Shown here piece by piece: positions 9,866 to 18,278 of a stretch of 48,564 nt of DNA. Source of the stretch: Rhodospirillaceae bacterium (lineage in GTDB: Bacteria > Pseudomonadota > Alphaproteobacteria > UBA6615); NCBI GenBank assembly GCA_002724635.1, contig PBPM01000101.1, positions 1 to 48,564 of the forward strand. Reading direction: 5' to 3'. The position numbers and the translations under genes are program-made. The notes beneath the pieces were generated by a model that was not told where the DNA came from, ran no database searches, and saw only the letters and a list, made by a program, of their open reading frames with translations. Position 1 is the first letter of the stretch. Every line of letters starts with the position of its first letter.

Positions 9866-10876
9866 ATGAGGGGCATCATTCGTATTCTTTGTAAAAACAA
9901 GCTTACAGGTTTTACGGTTTCCGCTGTTGGAGCCGTTGTGATCTGTGGCGCCTTGGCTGGCTGGTCCGTCGATCGGCCTGCGCGCGCGGCGCCCGACTGG
10001 ATTGCGCCGCCACAGGACGAACTCGCCATGTTGCGCAACCAAGTTGCCAACATCGACGACGAAATGCACGACGTTGTGTCGGAGGACGGCCTGCATGAAC
10101 TGCTACATGGGACGAGTTACGCACTGAGTAAGATTCGCCGGGGCGATGCTCGGGTGCCGCGCATTTTCGTCGAATCCCTGCCGACCGACTTCGGCGCACA
10201 AATGGTTGTCGAGGAACGCAAGCGGACCTTCATCCGCACCATTCTGCCGCTGATCCTGAAGGTCAACGAGGAGGTTCAGGCCGAGCGCCGTCGCCTGATC
10301 GCACTCGAGGAACATGTTTCGTCGGGCCATGACCTCTTGAAAGATGAACAGGTCTGGCTCGATGGGTTGGCCCACAAGTATAGGGTTGCGCCGAGCGATT
10401 TCGCCGCGCTCTTGCGGCGTGTCGACGGCGTTTCACCGACCCTCGCCCTGGCGCAGTCGATTGAGGAGAGCGGCTGGGGCCGGTCGCGGTTTGCGCGCGA
10501 GGGCAATGCCCTGTTCGGCCAGCGCGCGTGGAGCGCGGGAGCGGGTTTAGTGCCCGAGGAGCGCGCCGAAGGCGAGCGCTTCGAGGTGCGCGCCTTTGAT
10601 AGTCTGCTCGATAGCGTGCGCAGCTATGTGGGCAATCTGAACCGCCACTATGCCTACGAGGACTACCGATTCGCCCGGGCGCAAATGCGCGCGTACGACG
10701 CCCGGCTTGACACGAGGACCTTGGCCCGGACGCTGGTGAATTACTCCGAGCGGCGTGAGGATTATGTCAATGCGCTGATTGGCCTGATCGAGACAAACCG
10801 GCTCGATGATTTCGAGTTGGCCCGCCTTTCGACCGAGCCCTTTGATCTCAACGCGGTTCAACTCGCCGCGCGCTAG
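9866..10876 (+). CDS. Bax-like glucosaminidase-domain protein, membrane-anchored or secreted
   Basis: The product is about 336 residues with one hydrophobic segment near the N-terminus (LTGFTVSAVGAVVICGALAGW), so it acts in the periplasm. After a linker, the region VPRIFVESLPTDFG and RTFIRTILPLILKVNEEV matches the E. coli Bax family, followed by a glucosaminidase (GH73-like) domain with the probable catalytic glutamate E201 in SIEESGWGRSRF, then ALFGQ and the SVRSYVGNLNRH region. These enzymes cut the glycan strand of peptidoglycan. The ATG at 9866 directly follows AGGA, with a G-run further upstream; a longer frame from 9761 would place about 35 unrelated residues before the hydrophobic segment and is not favoured. 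Confidence 0.85.
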   Translation: MRGIIRILCKNKLTGFTVSAVGAVVICGALAGWSVDRPARAAPDWIAPPQDELAMLRNQVANIDDEMHDVVSEDGLHELLHGTSYALSKIRRGDARVPRIFVESLPTDFGAQMVVEERKRTFIRTILPLILKVNEEVQAERRRLIALEEHVSSGHDLLKDEQVWLDGLAHKYRVAPSDFAALLRRVDGVSPTLALAQSIEESGWGRSRFAREGNALFGQRAWSAGAGLVPEERAEGERFEVRAFDSLLDSVRSYVGNLNRHYAYEDYRFARAQMRAYDARLDTRTLARTLVNYSERREDYVNALIGLIETNRLDDFELARLSTEPFDLNAVQLAAR

Positions 10877-10897
10877 CCCCCGGTTTCTCGCCGCGGG

Positions 10898-11935
10898 TTA
10901 GGGCCGGGGCACGTAATACAGCATTCCCAGCCAGTGCCAGCGTCCGTCACGGCCGAGACCCGTGCAGTTAATACGTGCCCTACCCGCTTGGAACGGCCCG
11001 TTCATGCGCACCTCGATGCGCGGGCCGATTTCCTCGACGCGGACCTGGCCCTGATCGGCCGCATAGCAGGCGAGGCCATTGATCTCGGCTGCCGTCTCGG
11101 CACGCGTGAATCCGAAGATTGGTGGATTCTGACGGAGAGTCGGGTTCGACGGGGTCATATCGCTGTGTGCGATGGGCAGGGCATTCGCTACGAGGCGGAA
11201 CCGTTTCATGTCGCCGAACGCCTCGTTGAGCGCAAAACGCGGCATGTAGAACGGGTCGGACGAGGCGTCGAGCACGCCCGAATGCTGACCGAAGGCGCTG
11301 GTGTAACCGGAATCTTGGATGAGGCGCTGAACACGGACGCTGGCCTCGCCGAAGGGGTAGGCGAACAGCGTGGGGCGGGCGCCGAGCTCGGCGATATAGC
11401 GCGCATTCGAGGTCTCGATATCCGCAAGATTGCGTTCGGCCGAGTTTGCGGCCATGTGCAGATGCGCCGTCGTGTGTCCACCGATGGTGACGCCGGCGTC
11501 CCGAAGCTCGCGCACCTTGTCCCAGGTCATGAAGTCGCGAAACTCCCGGTCGACCGGGTTGGTCGAGAGGAAGACTGTGAAGGGAAAGCCCGCGCGCCGG
11601 AATCGGGGAAACGCCTCGGTATAGACCGAGCGGAAGCCGTCGTCGATGGTGATGCCCACTGTCCTATCGGGCAGCGCGCGGCCCTCGCGGATCGCGGCAA
11701 GGATGTCCGGCACAGACATGACGGTGTAGGGCCCGGAGGAAAGCTCCGCGATATGCGCGTCGAGCTGCTCCAGACGGATGTTCGTCGACGGGAAGGCGTC
11801 CTCGCCGAACCGGTGGTACATCAGGATCACGGCGGAGTCCGCCGCCCCCGCCGAGGTGGCCAGGCAAAGCCATACGGCCGTGGCCGCAAGAACTCCGGAT
11901 AACGTGACCCGCACGCGTAGCGGGAACAATCGCAT
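10898..11935 (-). CDS. secreted polysaccharide deacetylase (CE4/NodB family)
   Basis: This 345-residue protein begins with a clear Sec signal peptide: a basic start (MRLFPLRVR), a hydrophobic core and a cleavage region near SAGAA. The NodB domain carries TIDDGF (D98-D99, catalytic base and metal ligand) and the metal-binding histidines of HTTAHLH (H154 and H158), so an active metal-dependent deacetylase of N-acetylated glycans is expected. A C-terminal beta-rich part without a recognised family follows. A GTG at 11962 would add nine residues; the ATG at 11935 gives a better signal peptide. It converges with the Bax-like gene, their stops being about 22 bases apart. The substrate, peptidoglycan or an exopolysaccharide, is not shown by the sequence. 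Confidence 0.88.
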   Translation of the reverse strand: MRLFPLRVRVTLSGVLAATAVWLCLATSAGAADSAVILMYHRFGEDAFPSTNIRLEQLDAHIAELSSGPYTVMSVPDILAAIREGRALPDRTVGITIDDGFRSVYTEAFPRFRRAGFPFTVFLSTNPVDREFRDFMTWDKVRELRDAGVTIGGHTTAHLHMAANSAERNLADIETSNARYIAELGARPTLFAYPFGEASVRVQRLIQDSGYTSAFGQHSGVLDASSDPFYMPRFALNEAFGDMKRFRLVANALPIAHSDMTPSNPTLRQNPPIFGFTRAETAAEINGLACYAADQGQVRVEEIGPRIEVRMNGPFQAGRARINCTGLGRDGRWHWLGMLYYVPRP

Positions 11936-12033
11936 TGCTCGTCCGGTCAACGGTGTCTCCACTTAATGTGGTTTCATGGGGCCGATTGATTTCCTACGGA
12001 ACGTTACCGTTTGGCAGTTTTGCGCCGCAAGGT

Positions 12034-12621
12034 CTAACGGTCGGTCGATGCCATCATGGGCTTGTCGAGATTCCGGTCCTGGGCCAGCGGATAGCGCCGG
12101 GGCTCAAAAAGCTGATAGTGCCACCATTCCTTGGAATAGAAATCCCAGCCCGCGGTGGACATGATTCCTAGCAGCAGGTGGCGGTTGTGTTGGGCCTCGG
12201 CCGAAACTTCGGCACCGTGGTGGGACAGGGGGGTGAAGGCGTCGAAGTCGGTTCCCATGTTGAACGGCCTGCCCGCTCCGTCTAGCAGCGTGAGGTCCAA
12301 GGCGACTCCCCGGCTGTGAGGCGAGCCGCGGCGCGGGTCGGCGAGGAAATTGGGATCGGGCGTGTGATTCCATAGAGCCCACTGGGCCTCGCTCGGCCGC
12401 AGGGCATCAAAAATTAGCAGCCGATAGCCGAGGCGACCGGCAAGTTCGATCGCCCGCGCCAGATGTGCGGCGGCGTCCGTGTGCAGGAAACAATGTGCGT
12501 TCGCATAGACCCGGCCCCCGGTGAAGTTATCTCCTGTTGCATAGACCAAGTCTATGTCCACGTCGTATGACGGCGGGGCAATCTCGACATAGGTGGCGGG
12601 TTTTGTTGCAACATCGTTCAT
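12034..12621 (-). CDS. ddpX: D-alanyl-D-alanine dipeptidase (VanX/DdpX family)
   Basis: This zinc peptidase hydrolyses D-Ala-D-Ala. The 195 residues contain the whole family signature: a conserved arginine in DALRPSEAQ (R75), the zinc motif SPHSRGVALD (H102 and D109), and EWWH with catalytic E165 and zinc ligand H168. There is no signal peptide, so it is cytoplasmic or exported another way. In glycopeptide-resistant bacteria VanX works with VanA and VanH; none of those partners is here, so recycling of cell-wall dipeptide is the more likely role. It is transcribed away from tsaB, with the starts only about 75 bases apart. Confidence 0.9.
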   Translation of the reverse strand: MNDVATKPATYVEIAPPSYDVDIDLVYATGDNFTGGRVYANAHCFLHTDAAAHLARAIELAGRLGYRLLIFDALRPSEAQWALWNHTPDPNFLADPRRGSPHSRGVALDLTLLDGAGRPFNMGTDFDAFTPLSHHGAEVSAEAQHNRHLLLGIMSTAGWDFYSKEWWHYQLFEPRRYPLAQDRNLDKPMMASTDR

Positions 12622-12696
12622 CGGGGATCCTCATGCGGGTCGCGTTTGCCCCTGCGCGATGCTAGACCCACGCATGGATTCGCTCGAATGGAACAT

Positions 12697-13398
12697 ATGA
12701 ACCCGAGCCGCCGACCGATCATTCTTTCCCTAGATGCCGCCGGCAATGCCTGCTCTGCGGCATTGTGGGCGCAAGCCGGGATTGTTGCGCATCGCTTCGA
12801 GGCAATGGAACGCGGGCATGCCGAGGTACTCGTGCCAATGGCTGAGGCTGTGGTAGCGGAAACGGGATTTTCGCAGATCGATCTCGTTGCTGTCAGCACG
12901 GGACCTGGCGCCTATACGGGGTTGCGCATTGCCATCGCGGTGGCGCGGGGCCTCGGCCTTGCTCTAGGTGTGCCGGTGATGGGCATCGGTAGCTTGGATG
13001 TCCATCTGCATGCTGCCCGCAGAGCCGGTGCGGTAGGCCCCGTAGCGGTGCTTCTCGAAACCAAGCGTTCGGATTTCTACTTTCAGGCCTTCGGAGTCGA
13101 CAATACGCCGCTGTTTGAGCCGGCGGTGGTTTCGGCCGGCGACGTGAAAGGGCTACTTGCGGAAAAACATATCGCGGCGCTGGCGGGTGATGCGGTCGAC
13201 CGGTTCGCGGGCGCGAATGTCGTCGCCGACGCCATGGGTCGGTATTCCCAAGATGCCGATGCCGCGATCGTCGCTGCACTTGCCGCGGCGCTGGCCGCCC
13301 AAGACGACATCGGAAAAATTCCGCCACCGCGCCCGATGTATCTGCGCCCGCCGGACACCACACCGCCGGCGGCCGACAGGCAAAGGCTTCGCGGGTAG
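12697..13398 (+). CDS. tsaB: tRNA threonylcarbamoyladenosine biosynthesis protein TsaB
   Basis: TsaB is the partner that supports TsaD and TsaE in making the t6A37 modification of ANN-decoding tRNAs. The 233 residues show the ASKHA-like N-terminus (ILSLDAAGNACSAAL), the RGHAEVLVPM stretch and STGPGAYTGLRI, which are family hallmarks. The ATG at 12697 is used; an in-frame ATG at 12688 is equally possible and neither has a strong ribosome site. rimI follows after seven bases, an arrangement that is standard in alphaproteobacteria. Confidence 0.93.
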   Translation: MNPSRRPIILSLDAAGNACSAALWAQAGIVAHRFEAMERGHAEVLVPMAEAVVAETGFSQIDLVAVSTGPGAYTGLRIAIAVARGLGLALGVPVMGIGSLDVHLHAARRAGAVGPVAVLLETKRSDFYFQAFGVDNTPLFEPAVVSAGDVKGLLAEKHIAALAGDAVDRFAGANVVADAMGRYSQDADAAIVAALAAALAAQDDIGKIPPPRPMYLRPPDTTPPAADRQRLRG

Positions 13399-13405
13399 CC
13401 GCGGC

Positions 13406-13897
13406 GTGGCGGATAAGGGCCTGCGCATCGAACCGCCGCCAGACTTTGTCGCGGGGCACTTGGCGCGACTGCATGAGGTGTGCTTTGCACCTCTGCCCGA
13501 GACGCCTTGGTCAGCGCATGCGTTTCGCACTCTCCTGCGTTTGCCGACGACGCGAGCACTGATCGCGTGCGCGAATGATCAAGAAATTTCGGGACTCTTG
13601 GTCGCGCGGGTTGCCGGTTACGAAGCCGAGATCTTGACGCTTTGCGTGGCCCCGGCCATGCGCAGGGAGGGCGTCGCCGGCGCCCTGTTGGGGCAGTTCT
13701 TCGAGATGCTGGAGCCAGACACCCGAACCCTCCTTGAGGTGGCGGTCGACAATGTTGTCGCGATCTCGCTCTACGAGTCTTTCGGATTCACCCCGGTTGG
13801 GAGGCGCCCAGGCTACTATGGAGGGCCGACGGGCGGTACCGATGCGGTGGTCTATGCACTTGGTCGGCGCGCATCAGATAATGCGCCCTGTGGGTAG
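13406..13897 (+). CDS. rimI: ribosomal-protein-alanine N-acetyltransferase RimI-like (GNAT)
   Basis: RimI acetylates the N-terminus of ribosomal protein S18. The product of about 163 residues is a single GNAT domain with the acetyl-CoA binding motif in VAPAMRREGVAGALL and the C-terminal ISLYESFGFTPVGRRPGYY typical of RimI. The GTG at 13406, eight bases after the tsaB stop, is the best placed start; the open frame continues upstream inside tsaB but that part is unrelated. Coupled expression with tsaB is likely. Confidence 0.88.
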   Translation: MADKGLRIEPPPDFVAGHLARLHEVCFAPLPETPWSAHAFRTLLRLPTTRALIACANDQEISGLLVARVAGYEAEILTLCVAPAMRREGVAGALLGQFFEMLEPDTRTLLEVAVDNVVAISLYESFGFTPVGRRPGYYGGPTGGTDAVVYALGRRASDNAPCG

Positions 13898-13904
13898 AAA
13901 AAAC

Positions 13905-13933
13905 TTGGACAATTAAAGAACGGCGACTAAATA
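13905..13933 (+). promoter_or_regulatory. sigma-70 promoter for mucR
   Basis: TTGGAC (13905-13910) and TAAATA (13928-13933) are exactly 17 bases apart, directly after rimI, in an AT-rich stretch that contrasts with the surrounding sequence. About 45 bases of leader, including a T-run, separate it from the mucR start. MucR proteins commonly bind AT-rich DNA at their own promoters, so autoregulation here is a reasonable inference. Confidence 0.55.
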
Positions 13934-13977
13934 CGCAAAGAATTCGATCAAGTTTTTTTGTTAACAGGCAAAGTCCG

Positions 13978-14382
13978 ATGAATGAACAGGTAAGTTCGGC
14001 AGAACTGATGAAGTTAACGGCTGATATTGTTGCGGCCCATGTGTCGAACAACAAGCTGCCCGCGAGCGACCTCCCCTTGTTGATTTCGCAGGTGCATGCG
14101 AGCCTGGCCGAAACGGGCGGCGCGGTCGGCGAAAAGAGCCGACCGTCTCCTGCGGTGCCGGTTAAGAAGTCAGTATCCGCAGACTACATCGTCTGTCTCG
14201 AGGACGGCAAGAAGCTGAAGATGCTGAGGCGGCATCTCAAGACGTCCTACGACATGACACCCGAACAATATCGTGAGCGCTGGGGTCTGGCTGCGGACTA
14301 TCCGATGGTTGCGCCGAACTATGCAAAGAAACGCAGCCAGCTGGCGAAGCAGATCGGCCTGGGCAAGCGGGGCAAGCAATAG
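13978..14382 (+). CDS. mucR: MucR/Ros family transcriptional regulator
   Basis: MucR/Ros proteins bind AT-rich promoters and control exopolysaccharide, motility and cell-cycle genes in alphaproteobacteria. The 134 residues have the usual two-part form: an N-terminal oligomerisation region (residues 1-45) and a C-terminal zinc-finger-type DNA-binding domain with CLEDGKKLKMLRRHL and TPEQYRERWGL. The finger differs from the Ros Cys2His2 pattern: C73 and H86 are kept, the second Cys position is D76 and the last His position is S90. Other MucR proteins also use Asp for the second Cys; the Ser at the fourth ligand suggests a finger that binds zinc differently or not at all. Confidence 0.93.
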   Translation: MNEQVSSAELMKLTADIVAAHVSNNKLPASDLPLLISQVHASLAETGGAVGEKSRPSPAVPVKKSVSADYIVCLEDGKKLKMLRRHLKTSYDMTPEQYRERWGLAADYPMVAPNYAKKRSQLAKQIGLGKRGKQ

Positions 14383-14498
14383 CCCCGGTGTTAGGGGATA
14401 TCCGCTCGTCGCATTCTCGCCCTGACTCGATATTTGCACTATATTGCGGTGGTGGAAAATGCTGAGACAGATTTTGGCCCGGCCCGGCAGGTGAGCGT

Positions 14499-14942
14499 AT
14501 GAATGCCGACGCACCGTCGCGCATAGAGCAGCTTTGCTTCGAGCGCGGTCTGAAGCTGACCGAACAGCGCCGCACGATCGCGCGCGTCTTGTCGGAGGCG
14601 GATGACCACCCGGATGTTGATCAAGTATATCGCCGCGCAACCCAGCTCGACCCCCGCATCTCGATCGCGACGGTTTATCGCACGGTGCGGCTGTTCGAGG
14701 AGGCGGATATCCTAGAGAAGCATGACTTTGGGGACGGTCGTGCGCGCTATGAGGAAGTTCAGGATGATCACCATGACCATCTGATCGACGTGAAGACGGG
14801 CAATGTCATCGAGTTCTTCAACGAGGAGATTGAGGCGCTTAAAAAGAAGATCGCACGCGATCTCGGATATGAGTTGATCGATCACAGACTCGAATTGTTT
14901 GCTGTGCAGATCAAGTCTGCGGATGACGACGGTGCCGGTTGA
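14499..14942 (+). CDS. fur: Fur-family metal-dependent regulator (Fur/Mur type)
   Basis: The 147-residue protein has the Fur winged helix (ISIATVYRTVRLFEE, residues 54-68) and the metal-binding core with HHDH at residues 91-94 and a later H129. The only cysteine is C13, so the structural Cys4 zinc site of many Fur proteins is missing, as in the manganese-responsive Mur and other alphaproteobacterial Fur proteins. Whether it answers to iron or manganese cannot be decided. The ATG at 14499 follows GCAGGTGAGC. The stop lies about 35 bases before the chosen olsB start, and an alternative olsB start overlaps fur, so the genes may be co-transcribed. Confidence 0.92.
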   Translation: MNADAPSRIEQLCFERGLKLTEQRRTIARVLSEADDHPDVDQVYRRATQLDPRISIATVYRTVRLFEEADILEKHDFGDGRARYEEVQDDHHDHLIDVKTGNVIEFFNEEIEALKKKIARDLGYELIDHRLELFAVQIKSADDDGAG

Positions 14943-14976
14943 GCGGCGGCCGGATACCCATGCAAGCGTGAAGAAA

Positions 14977-15840
14977 ATGAACGATCTCCCCGGCGGTGCC
15001 GAGCCGGCCGCGCCAGAGAGTCTCGATGCTGCGCTGGCCACATTGGGCGCGGGCAGCCTAATCGCCCGTCTGGCGGGCGGCGCGGAAGACGTCCGCGCCG
15101 CGCAGGCTCTGCGGTATCGAGTGTTCTACGACGAGATGAAGGCCAAGCCCGATGCTGAGATGGTGCGGGTGCAGCGCGATATCGATCCCTTCGACGACGT
15201 TTGTGAACATCTGTTGGTCTGCGACACCGAGCGCGGGCGGGGGGCCAATGCCATCATCGCCACCTATCGGTTGCTGCGTGGCGCTAAGGCGCGCGCTTTT
15301 GGGCAGTTCTACTCGGCGAACGAATACGATATCCGCCCGCTCATGGGATATGATGGGGAGATCCTTGAACTGGGCCGGTCTTGCGTCGATCGTGACTATC
15401 GGGGGCGCCCGACGATGCAGCTTCTCTGGGCCGCGATCGCGCAGTTTGTGTTCCATCACGATATTTCCCTGATGTTCGGTTGCGCCAGTCTGCATGGCGT
15501 GGAGCCGGAGGGTCTGGCGTTACCGTTGAGCTATCTGCATCATTTCCATCTCGCGCCCGAGGAGATGCGCCCCACTGCACTGCCACATCTGAATGTGGGT
15601 ATGGACTTAATGGCGCCGGACGACATCAACAAAAAGGCTGCGCTCAGGGCCCTGCCGCCGCTGTTAAAGGGCTATCTGCGGCTGGGCGGGTTCGTCGGCA
15701 ACGGCGCGGTCGTGGACCATCAATTCAACACTACCGATGTCTGCGTCGTCGTGAAGACCGACCTCGTGACGGGGAAATATTATCGCCATTACGGGCGCCT
15801 CCGAACGGCGGGCGACCGCGGGGCGCACAGCAGCGCATGA
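14977..15840 (+). CDS. olsB: L-ornithine N(alpha)-acyltransferase OlsB
   Basis: OlsB joins a 3-hydroxyacyl chain from ACP to ornithine, giving lyso-ornithine lipid, the first step to phosphorus-free ornithine lipids. The GNAT-like domain shows AQALRYRVFYDEM, DVCEHLLV, the stretch EILELGRSCVDRDYRGRPT, and FGCASLHGVEP, all typical of the OlsB/hemolysin-like group. The ATG at 14977 gives 287 residues; an ATG at 14923 would overlap fur by 20 bases and add 18 residues. The stop overlaps the next start (ATGA), so olsB and olsA are coupled and together support the assignment. Confidence 0.87.
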   Translation: MNDLPGGAEPAAPESLDAALATLGAGSLIARLAGGAEDVRAAQALRYRVFYDEMKAKPDAEMVRVQRDIDPFDDVCEHLLVCDTERGRGANAIIATYRLLRGAKARAFGQFYSANEYDIRPLMGYDGEILELGRSCVDRDYRGRPTMQLLWAAIAQFVFHHDISLMFGCASLHGVEPEGLALPLSYLHHFHLAPEEMRPTALPHLNVGMDLMAPDDINKKAALRALPPLLKGYLRLGGFVGNGAVVDHQFNTTDVCVVVKTDLVTGKYYRHYGRLRTAGDRGAHSSA

Positions 15841-16793
15841 CCGAGCCCACCGTCCTGCAATCACGTATCACGGCGGCGGCGCGGGCAACCGTCTATGTGA
15901 CATTTACGCTGGCGCTGGTACCGGTCCAGGCCTTCGCGCTTTTACTGCGCTTGCCATTGTCGCGGCGAATCCCGCTCTGGTATCACCGGATCTGCTGCCG
16001 CCTGTTAGGGATCCGCCTTGAGGTCTACGGCCGGCGGTCACGGACACGGCCCACCCTGTTCGTGGCCAATCACAGTTCCTATCTCGATATCCCGATCTAC
16101 GGGGCGCTGATCCCCGGCTCCTTCGTGGCCAAGTCCGAGGTAGCTGAATGGCCTCTGTTCGGTCTCCTGGCGAAGCTGCAGCGCTCGGTTTTCGTCGACC
16201 GGCGGGTGCGGACCTCCCATCTGCAGGCCACCGCGCTCGGCCGCCGTCTCGAGGGCGGCGACAGTATAATCCTGTTTCCCGAGGGCACCAGCGACGATGG
16301 CAACCACATCTTGCCGTTTAAGAGCGCGCTCTTGTCGGTCGCGGAGTATCGTGTCCAAGGCAAGCCGCTGACAGTGCAGCCCGTCTCGCTGACCTATTCG
16401 CGGCTCGACGGGATGCCAATCGGCCGCCATTTGAGGCCCTACTTCGCCTGGTACGGCGACATGGACATGATCAGTCACGCCACGGACCTGTTTGGGCTAG
16501 GGCGCCTGACCGTAACGGTCTTGTTCCACCCGACGGTCACAATCGACGAGTTCGGGTCACGCAAGGCGCTTGCCCAGCATTGTCATGAGCAGATTCTGCG
16601 CAGTCACGCGGACAGCTTGTCCGGGCGTATCCAGCCGATGGTTGGGACCTCCGGCAAATGGGATTGGATTCGTTGGCGGCTGCGGCCGCGCCTGAGCGAC
16701 CTGAAGGGGCTGCGCCGAGCCAAAAAGGGCTTTGCGAGCCCTCGGGAGAAGCGCGCTTCGACTCGACTTGACTCAAAGACATCGAAGGCTTAG
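15837..16793 (+). CDS. olsA: lyso-ornithine lipid O-acyltransferase OlsA (PlsC family)
   Basis: OlsA adds the second acyl chain to lyso-ornithine lipid; some members also acylate lysophosphatidate. The 318 residues have a hydrophobic segment near residues 20-40 that anchors the protein to the inner membrane, then the acyltransferase motifs NHSSYLD (H79 and D84) and FPEGT (residues 147-151). The start ATG overlaps the olsB stop. A basic tail (residues 290-318) may help membrane binding. It is distinguished from housekeeping PlsC mainly by being translationally coupled to olsB. Confidence 0.87.
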   Translation: MTEPTVLQSRITAAARATVYVTFTLALVPVQAFALLLRLPLSRRIPLWYHRICCRLLGIRLEVYGRRSRTRPTLFVANHSSYLDIPIYGALIPGSFVAKSEVAEWPLFGLLAKLQRSVFVDRRVRTSHLQATALGRRLEGGDSIILFPEGTSDDGNHILPFKSALLSVAEYRVQGKPLTVQPVSLTYSRLDGMPIGRHLRPYFAWYGDMDMISHATDLFGLGRLTVTVLFHPTVTIDEFGSRKALAQHCHEQILRSHADSLSGRIQPMVGTSGKWDWIRWRLRPRLSDLKGLRRAKKGFASPREKRASTRLDSKTSKA

Positions 16794-16891
16794 GGGTGCG
16801 AATATTTATGAATAACAAGGTGTTGGTAGGGAAAACTGGGGCGGTCCAATGCGCCGGTTTCGCGCCTGCACCGCGATCGGCGTAAGGGCTC

Positions 16892-18274
16892 TTGACCAAA
16901 CAACTTTTTATCAAGACCTACGGTTGCCAGATGAACGTCTACGATTCCGCGCGCATGTCGGAAATCTTGGCGCCGCTCGGCTATGCCCCTGGCGAGAACC
17001 CGGAATCGGCTGACATGGTGATCCTCAACACCTGCCATATCCGTGAGAAAGCGAGCGAGAAGGTCTATTCGGAACTGGGCCGGCTGCGGAATGTCAAGGA
17101 CCGCCGCGCCGAGGAGGGTCGCGCGCCGATGGTGATCGCGGTCGCGGGTTGTGTGGCGCAGGCCGAGGGCGAGGAAATGCTGCGCCGGGCACCGTTCGTC
17201 GACATCGTGCTGGGCCCGCAGGCCTATCACCGGTTGCCGGAGATGGTGGCACGTGCGCATCGCGCGGGCGCTGACGGCGGTGTTCTCAATACGGATTTCC
17301 CGATCGATAGTAAGTTCGACCATCTGCCCGACCGGCAGGCTGACCACAGCGTATCGGCTTTCCTTTCAATTCAGGAGGGGTGCGACAAGTTCTGCACTTT
17401 CTGCGTGGTTCCGTATACGCGCGGGGCGGAGTTCTCGCGGCCAGTCGCGCAGATTCTTGAGGAGGCGCGCCAGCTGGTGGATGGAGGGGTGCGCGAACTG
17501 ACGCTGCTGGGCCAGAACGTCAACGCCTATCACGGGCTCGATGAGGCTGGCGGTGAGACCGGCCTAGGATCGCTCGTCGGGCGCTTGGCGGATATCGGCG
17601 GTCTGGCGCGGATCCGTTACACGACGAGCCACCCGCGAGACGTCGACGCGTCGCTGATCGATGCGCATGGCAACGTCGATGCGCTGATGCCCTTTCTTCA
17701 CTTGCCGGTGCAGTCGGGCAGCGATCGGATACTCGAGGCTATGAACCGCGGACATGATGTCGCCCGCTACATGGACATCGTTAACGAGCTGCGCACGGCC
17801 CGACCAGACCTCGCGCTCAGCTGCGACTTCATTGTCGGGTTTCCCGGTGAGACCGAGACCGACTTCGAGGCCACCCTTGATCTGGTGCGCGCGGTCGGCT
17901 ATTCGCAGGCCTACTCTTTCAAGTTCAGCGCCCGGCCGGGCACCCCGGCGGCCGGTCTGCCGCGGCAGGTGCCCGAAGACGTGAAGGATGCGCGGCTCGC
18001 CCGCCTGCGGGCACTGCTGGATGAACAGCAGTATGACTTCAACACCACCACGGTCGGGCGTACGCTGGATGTTCTCCTAGAGCGGCCCGGACGCCATCCC
18101 GGACAGGTTGTTGGGCGCACGCCCTACAACCAGGCGGTGCATGTGACCGCGGAAGATTTTCGGGTTGGTAGCATCGCGAATGTTGCTATCGAATCGTGCA
18201 AGCCGCGCAGTCTTGCAGGACGGGTTGTGGGCCCGGGTTCCGCATGGCTGGGCGAGGATCCGAGGAGAGGTTGA
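16892..18274 (+). CDS. miaB: tRNA-2-methylthio-N6-dimethylallyladenosine synthase MiaB
   Basis: MiaB is a radical SAM methylthiotransferase that modifies A37 of tRNAs reading UNN codons. The 460 residues show the N-terminal UPF0004 domain with three cysteines for the auxiliary cluster (C12, C48, C87), the radical SAM motif CDKFCTFC (C164, C168, C171) and a C-terminal TRAM domain. The start is a TTG at 16892 after AAGGG with a short spacing of three bases; no ATG lies before the conserved [15 protein letters not shown] start. It leads a run with phoH, ybeY, corC and lnt. Confidence 0.96.
   Translation: MTKQLFIKTYGCQMNVYDSARMSEILAPLGYAPGENPESADMVILNTCHIREKASEKVYSELGRLRNVKDRRAEEGRAPMVIAVAGCVAQAEGEEMLRRAPFVDIVLGPQAYHRLPEMVARAHRAGADGGVLNTDFPIDSKFDHLPDRQADHSVSAFLSIQEGCDKFCTFCVVPYTRGAEFSRPVAQILEEARQLVDGGVRELTLLGQNVNAYHGLDEAGGETGLGSLVGRLADIGGLARIRYTTSHPRDVDASLIDAHGNVDALMPFLHLPVQSGSDRILEAMNRGHDVARYMDIVNELRTARPDLALSCDFIVGFPGETETDFEATLDLVRAVGYSQAYSFKFSARPGTPAAGLPRQVPEDVKDARLARLRALLDEQQYDFNTTTVGRTLDVLLERPGRHPGQVVGRTPYNQAVHVTAEDFRVGSIANVAIESCKPRSLAGRVVGPGSAWLGEDPRRG
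18262..18270 (+). promoter_or_regulatory. strong ribosome binding site that sets the phoH start
   Basis: GAGGAGAGG lies inside the end of miaB, eight bases before a TTG at 18279. It is the best Shine-Dalgarno match in this region and argues for the TTG over the longer open frame that begins within miaB. Confidence 0.65.
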
Positions 18275-18278
18275 ACGC

